Below are positions 60,267 through 64,000 of a DNA stretch of 64,000 nucleotides, one piece after another. The first letter of the stretch is position 1; each line of letters opens with the position of its first letter. The position numbers were made by a program, and so were the translations under genes. Below the pieces are notes generated by a model, which worked only from the letters and a program-made list of their open reading frames with translations, searched no databases and had not been told where the DNA came from. The stretch comes from Desulfobacter vibrioformis DSM 8776 (GTDB lineage Bacteria > Desulfobacterota > Desulfobacteria > Desulfobacterales > Desulfobacteraceae), in the NCBI RefSeq assembly GCF_000745975.1, contig NZ_JQKJ01000013.1:62001-126000 (forward strand). Direction: 5' to 3'.

Positions 60267-63200
60267 CGGCGCATTGCTTTTATCGGCATCTGTTTCAGGA
60301 TCAGGGGCAGCCTGCTCCCGGGTTTGGTCTGCCGGGGTCCAGTGCGCCTTTTGATGGGATTTGGGCTTGCGCAGTTGCACTTTGGACCACAGTATCGGGG
60401 TGCAAAATCTGGCCCATCCCCATTTCAGAACATTGATGAGCCAGAAGGAGACCCAAAGCGCCCAGGCCAGCATGGCAACCCGGTAGGCCCACATGGGGAT
60501 GGACACCATCCAGGTCCGGGGCAGGGCAGGTCCTGACACATCATGGTACCAGCGCATCAGAAGGGCACTGGAACCGTTTCCCCGGATGTTCATATCCGGA
60601 TGGCCTAAAAGTCCGTTGGAGATGCTGAAAACCAGACATACACCCGATGCCAGGGTCAATGCCACGATACCCAGCTGGATCAGGTTGAATTTCATGCCGG
60701 TGAACTGATCGGCTTTGGGCCTTAAATCCAGGGCAATGAGCCAGCCCGCCACAATGATGGCGGCTGCCGGATGATTCATGGTGATACCGATGAACAGCAG
60801 GAACCACTGCAACAGATTCAACGGTGTCCATCCGGTTTTGGACAGGATAAAGGCAATGATCAGGATCACGATCAGTTCGGACCAGAACAGCACGGCCGGG
60901 CCTATCGCCGGTTCCCCGCCCAGGAACAGGGTCCACCGGCTGCTGCCGGGTTTAATGTCCACACAGGTGTTGGCGCTGTCCATGCCTAAATCCACGGCTG
61001 GTGTTTTATAAAAGGGGGTAATCCCGCTGGACGACACCCATTGGAGTGCAATGTCCTGGTGCCCGGGAACAATGGGCAGGGTCACCTGGTTCTGATCCTG
61101 ACGGATGGGGCTGATTTTGCCTTGAATTTTCACCTCCTGCAGCCTGGCGTCTTTGGGCAGGGTAATGGTGTGGCGTCCGCCCTGGCTGCTGTTGATGGTA
61201 AGATCCAGCCGGGCCGTGGTGGCTGCCCTGCCTGGTGAAAAGGTCAGCAGGCTTTTTTCAATGGTCATTGTCTGCCCCTCGATACCCTGGGGCCGTGTGA
61301 TGGTCAGTACCAGGGTCTCCCCGGGCCAGGGGTGCCAGGTGGGATACCAGCGGGTGCCGGTTTTATGAAAGATCACAGGGGTGCCCTGGTATTCCATGTG
61401 GAAAACAGGGCTGATATCCACCTTCCATATTTCGGTCCAGTCCCGGGTATCCGCGTGTTTTAACTCTATTTTATCCGAGGGTGCCAGAAAGGATTCCCAG
61501 GTCAGTATTTTCTGTCCGGACCGGAAATTGACCTTTGCCGTATTCCCCTGTACCCGGATGCCTTCGGTGGTGATGGATTCGCCGGGAAGCAAGGGAATGT
61601 CAAGGACCATGCCTGACTTGGCTTCGCCTTCACGGATCACCCGGGTGTTTACTTTCCAGACAAGCCCGAGCAGCAGGGTGCGTTCAACCCTGGCAAAGGC
61701 GGGCAAGACACCTGTCTCAAGCACCTGCTGATTTTTATCATCTGCCCGGGCGTTTCGTTTAAACTGGAGCTGGGCATCAAAGCTGCCGTCGGGATGACTG
61801 CCTTGAACGGTCCAGCCGTCCATGGCAATATCCAGGTGCCGGGGTTTTAGAGGAAAGAAAAGCTGGAAACCGCTCTGCTGGCGTATGGCGCCGTCAAGGT
61901 CTATTTTGTGGCGGCCTTTGGGGACCATTACCCAGAATTGTCCCTCTTTTTTAAAGATACCGGCAGCAGTTCGGTCATCCACGGTTACCTGGGACGGCAG
62001 CCACTGGCTGTCATTTCCGGGAAGGGGAATTGCCGTGTCAATGGCTGCGTGAACCGACACGCTGACCTTCATCACATCTTCTTTCAGATCAATGGACGCC
62101 TGGGGCAGATTTGCGCAGTTATTAAAACATTTATCCGTTTCAAGCAGCCGCTTTTCCAGTTCTTCCAGCATGGCCTTTGGCGGGAATTGTGTTGCATGGG
62201 ACAATGCCGGCGTAAGGCACAGAACAAGTGCAAAGAACGCAGGAAGTATCTGTCTGATGCCGGTTGCACCGGCCTTTTTAATGCCGCCTTTGCCAATGCC
62301 GAGCATGCCCGCACCTAAAAGCACCACCAGGGCGACCCGCAAAAAGGCCAGGGCCAGATTGATTTTTGGCCCGATCAGGAAAAAACCGATGGACTGGTCT
62401 TTACTCACAGGACCGGACCAGGAAAAGGGGATGGTTTTATAGGCTGGCCACAGGGGCAAACCCGGGCCTGTCTGGGTTCTGGCTTTGGGATCGTACTGCA
62501 TAACTTGATCGGACCCGCCGGCTTTTGCCGGCGCACTGGTCGTGGACATGGTTTTGACCATGCTTCCCAGGCGCATCGACTCCTTTCGGGCCGGGGCCGG
62601 GGGGGCCGTTTCTGCTACGATCTGGTCTTGGATTTCGTTTGCCATTATTCTTACCTGGTCCCGGACCCCGGACCGGATCACGGTATTTGAGGTGTCGGTC
62701 CATGTTCTGGCCAGTTCCGGGTATATGCCGATGCGAAGGGTCTGGATGGCAAACGGGATCACAATGGCGGCAAAGCTGACCAGCGCCAGGCCCTGGCAAA
62801 GTTTGACAAAGGCACGCATCCTTCCCCCGGGCAGATGTTTGAGCAAGGTGAACCCCACCAGGAGTACCAGCCAGATGTACTTGGGTGCCTGGTCTTCATG
62901 GAAGATCAGCACCAGGGTGGCAAAGGCCAGAATCGCTAAAGGTTTTGAGTAGACCCGGGCCAGGGCAATGGTAAAAATCAGGACCACAAAAAAATCCAGC
63001 AGGGTCCATCTGCCCACCCAGGTGCCGGGGATGCGGTCCACGCCCCGGGCATTTATCAAGTTCCAGCCCGCAGGCAGGTTAAGCGTACCTTTTACGTCAT
63101 TGAAATCATGGTCCCAGCCCGTTGCCGGAACCTTGGCAATCCCTTTTTCAAAGGTGGCATCAGCCAAAATATTAATCCTGCCGTTTCTCAGCTCAATGCC

Positions 63201-64000
63201 GGCCTTGTCGCTATCTTCTCTTTTGGTGATCAACTGCTCTTTACCATCCACAAGAACCTGGCCTAGCTGGATGGCCGGATCCAGTTCCAGGCGCCAGTTG
63301 GTGTTTTTTTTGCCCGTGATTTTATCCTGGAGAAAATAGCCTGCACCGTTAAAACGCAACCACAGGGTCCGGTCCAGGGAGAGCTGGTCCGGGGCCGGTT
63401 CGGGATCTCCCCGTTTGATTTGCTTAAAAACCAGTGTGGTGGCCGGTGCCATCAGGTACGACGGAAAGGATCGCCATTTTGCCGGCATGGCCGTTTGTTT
63501 GGGGTCAACGGGTTCTGCCCCTGAAATCTGCACCCGCCTCAGGTCGGTCCTGGCACTGAAGGACCAGATCTCCTTATCCGGCCAGAATGCCTGGTCCGGA
63601 CGGATGAACCGGACGGTCTCCAAAGGCCCTGAATGGCGCAGATTAAGGTTAATGTTATAGCGTCCGGGCCGGACCTGGATGGTGATCCGGCCGTCGGATT
63701 CCAGACGGGCGGGCAGCGGGCTTTCAAAGGATACCGGGGTGAACGTATCGCTTGGGTATACCGGTCCCAGCACCATTTGCCGGGCCTGACCCGATACTTC
63801 CAGGGTAAGATCAATTGACATCCGGGCCGGAATATCATCTTCAATCAGCCGGAAACATTCAATTTTCAACCGGTCTTCCATCCGTTTTTCAGAGGTCCTG
63901 TGTTTCAGCCACAACCGGCCCTTGTCGTCCAGGTCCGGGAACTTTACGGGCTGATTATTAACTTTTAAGCTTACCAGGCCGGTTGATGCCGGGATGTTGA
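60261..64000 (-). CDS. Very large membrane protein of unknown function (N-terminus cut by window edge)
   Basis: The frame is open to the end of the window, beyond the apparent TTG start at 63914, so at least 1245 residues are encoded and the N-terminus is missing. The visible part alternates beta-rich soluble domains with membrane clusters: soluble (about 1-330 of the visible part), four to five helices (LLDFFVVLIFTIALARVY and after), a link, one or two helices, a second soluble region (about 600-1000) that starts after an apparent signal-like cleavage (LCLTPALSHA), and six C-terminal helices. GRYNINLNLRH and GRHKIDLDGA in the two soluble parts look like equivalent positions of a repeated domain. 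I recognise no family. Confidence 0.75.
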   Translation of the reverse strand, partial: NIPASTGLVSLKVNNQPVKFPDLDDKGRLWLKHRTSEKRMEDRLKIECFRLIEDDIPARMSIDLTLEVSGQARQMVLGPVYPSDTFTPVSFESPLPARLESDGRITIQVRPGRYNINLNLRHSGPLETVRFIRPDQAFWPDKEIWSFSARTDLRRVQISGAEPVDPKQTAMPAKWRSFPSYLMAPATTLVFKQIKRGDPEPAPDQLSLDRTLWLRFNGAGYFLQDKITGKKNTNWRLELDPAIQLGQVLVDGKEQLITKREDSDKAGIELRNGRINILADATFEKGIAKVPATGWDHDFNDVKGTLNLPAGWNLINARGVDRIPGTWVGRWTLLDFFVVLIFTIALARVYSKPLAILAFATLVLIFHEDQAPKYIWLVLLVGFTLLKHLPGGRMRAFVKLCQGLALVSFAAIVIPFAIQTLRIGIYPELARTWTDTSNTVIRSGVRDQVRIMANEIQDQIVAETAPPAPARKESMRLGSMVKTMSTTSAPAKAGGSDQVMQYDPKARTQTGPGLPLWPAYKTIPFSWSGPVSKDQSIGFFLIGPKINLALAFLRVALVVLLGAGMLGIGKGGIKKAGATGIRQILPAFFALVLCLTPALSHATQFPPKAMLEELEKRLLETDKCFNNCANLPQASIDLKEDVMKVSVSVHAAIDTAIPLPGNDSQWLPSQVTVDDRTAAGIFKKEGQFWVMVPKGRHKIDLDGAIRQQSGFQLFFPLKPRHLDIAMDGWTVQGSHPDGSFDAQLQFKRNARADDKNQQVLETGVLPAFARVERTLLLGLVWKVNTRVIREGEAKSGMVLDIPLLPGESITTEGIRVQGNTAKVNFRSGQKILTWESFLAPSDKIELKHADTRDWTEIWKVDISPVFHMEYQGTPVIFHKTGTRWYPTWHPWPGETLVLTITRPQGIEGQTMTIEKSLLTFSPGRAATTARLDLTINSSQGGRHTITLPKDARLQEVKIQGKISPIRQDQNQVTLPIVPGHQDIALQWVSSSGITPFYKTPAVDLGMDSANTCVDIKPGSSRWTLFLGGEPAIGPAVLFWSELIVILIIAFILSKTGWTPLNLLQWFLLFIGITMNHPAAAIIVAGWLIALDLRPKADQFTGMKFNLIQLGIVALTLASGVCLVFSISNGLLGHPDMNIRGNGSSALLMRWYHDVSGPALPRTWMVSIPMWAYRVAMLAWALWVSFWLINVLKWGWARFCTPILWSKVQLRKPKSHQKAHWTPADQTREQAAPDPETDADKSNAPD

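Overview
The window looks like chromosomal DNA of a Gram-negative, probably sulfate-reducing deltaproteobacterium of the Desulfobacterales (Desulfobacter/Desulfobacula-like). This is inferred from gene content: a BamA/Skp/LpxD-A-I-B envelope operon that uses LpxI, a Pfa-type polyunsaturated fatty acid (PUFA) synthase, rubredoxin, a SulP transporter and an SPL-like radical SAM enzyme. No 16S gene is present, so the taxonomy is not proven. Genes are densely packed, many overlapping by 4 bases.

Layout. 1-4257 (minus): a housekeeping run, rplU-rpmA-obgE-nadD-rsfS-gpmI, from a near-consensus promoter; gpmI runs off the left edge. 4279-8442 (minus): a MarR repressor and a heterodimeric ABC exporter, with a palindromic operator on the promoter. 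8505-19952 (minus): a complete type I-D CRISPR-Cas locus in the order cas6-cas10d-csc2-csc1-cas3'-cas4-cas1-cas2, then a leader and an array of 34 repeats and 33 spacers. A divergent WYL-domain regulator sits at the head of the operon. 20956-29612: a nucleoside transporter, a DHH-CBS-poly(A)-polymerase tRNA nucleotidyltransferase, a pilC-pilS pair, and a SulP transporter fused in frame to a rubredoxin module that has its own internal ribosome binding site.

29862-41737 (plus): an envelope operon, lysS-lolC-lolD-bamA-ompH-lpxD-lpxA-lpxI-lpxB and a CNNM/CorC-type protein, covering lipid A synthesis, lipoprotein release and outer-membrane protein assembly. fabZ, often found between lpxD and lpxA, is absent. 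41752-47716: an isolated PEP carboxylase with its own promoter, then purC, a ParB-like protein and an SPL-like radical SAM protein. 47769-50524 (minus): a MoxR ATPase, a DUF2201/VWA-like protein whose metallopeptidase-like motif lacks its glutamate, and an unrecognised 160-residue protein. 50655-60139 (minus): a three-gene Pfa synthase: PfaD-like enoyl reductase, KS-AT-ACP-ACP, and KR-hotdog-DH-DH. 60261-64000 (minus): a very large membrane protein of unknown function, cut by the right edge.

The clearest defence system is the I-D CRISPR-Cas locus. The least explained items are the SulP-rubredoxin fusion, the large membrane protein next to the Pfa genes, and the MoxR/DUF2201/160-residue cassette. 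All functional calls rest on motifs and gene order read by eye; no database search was run.
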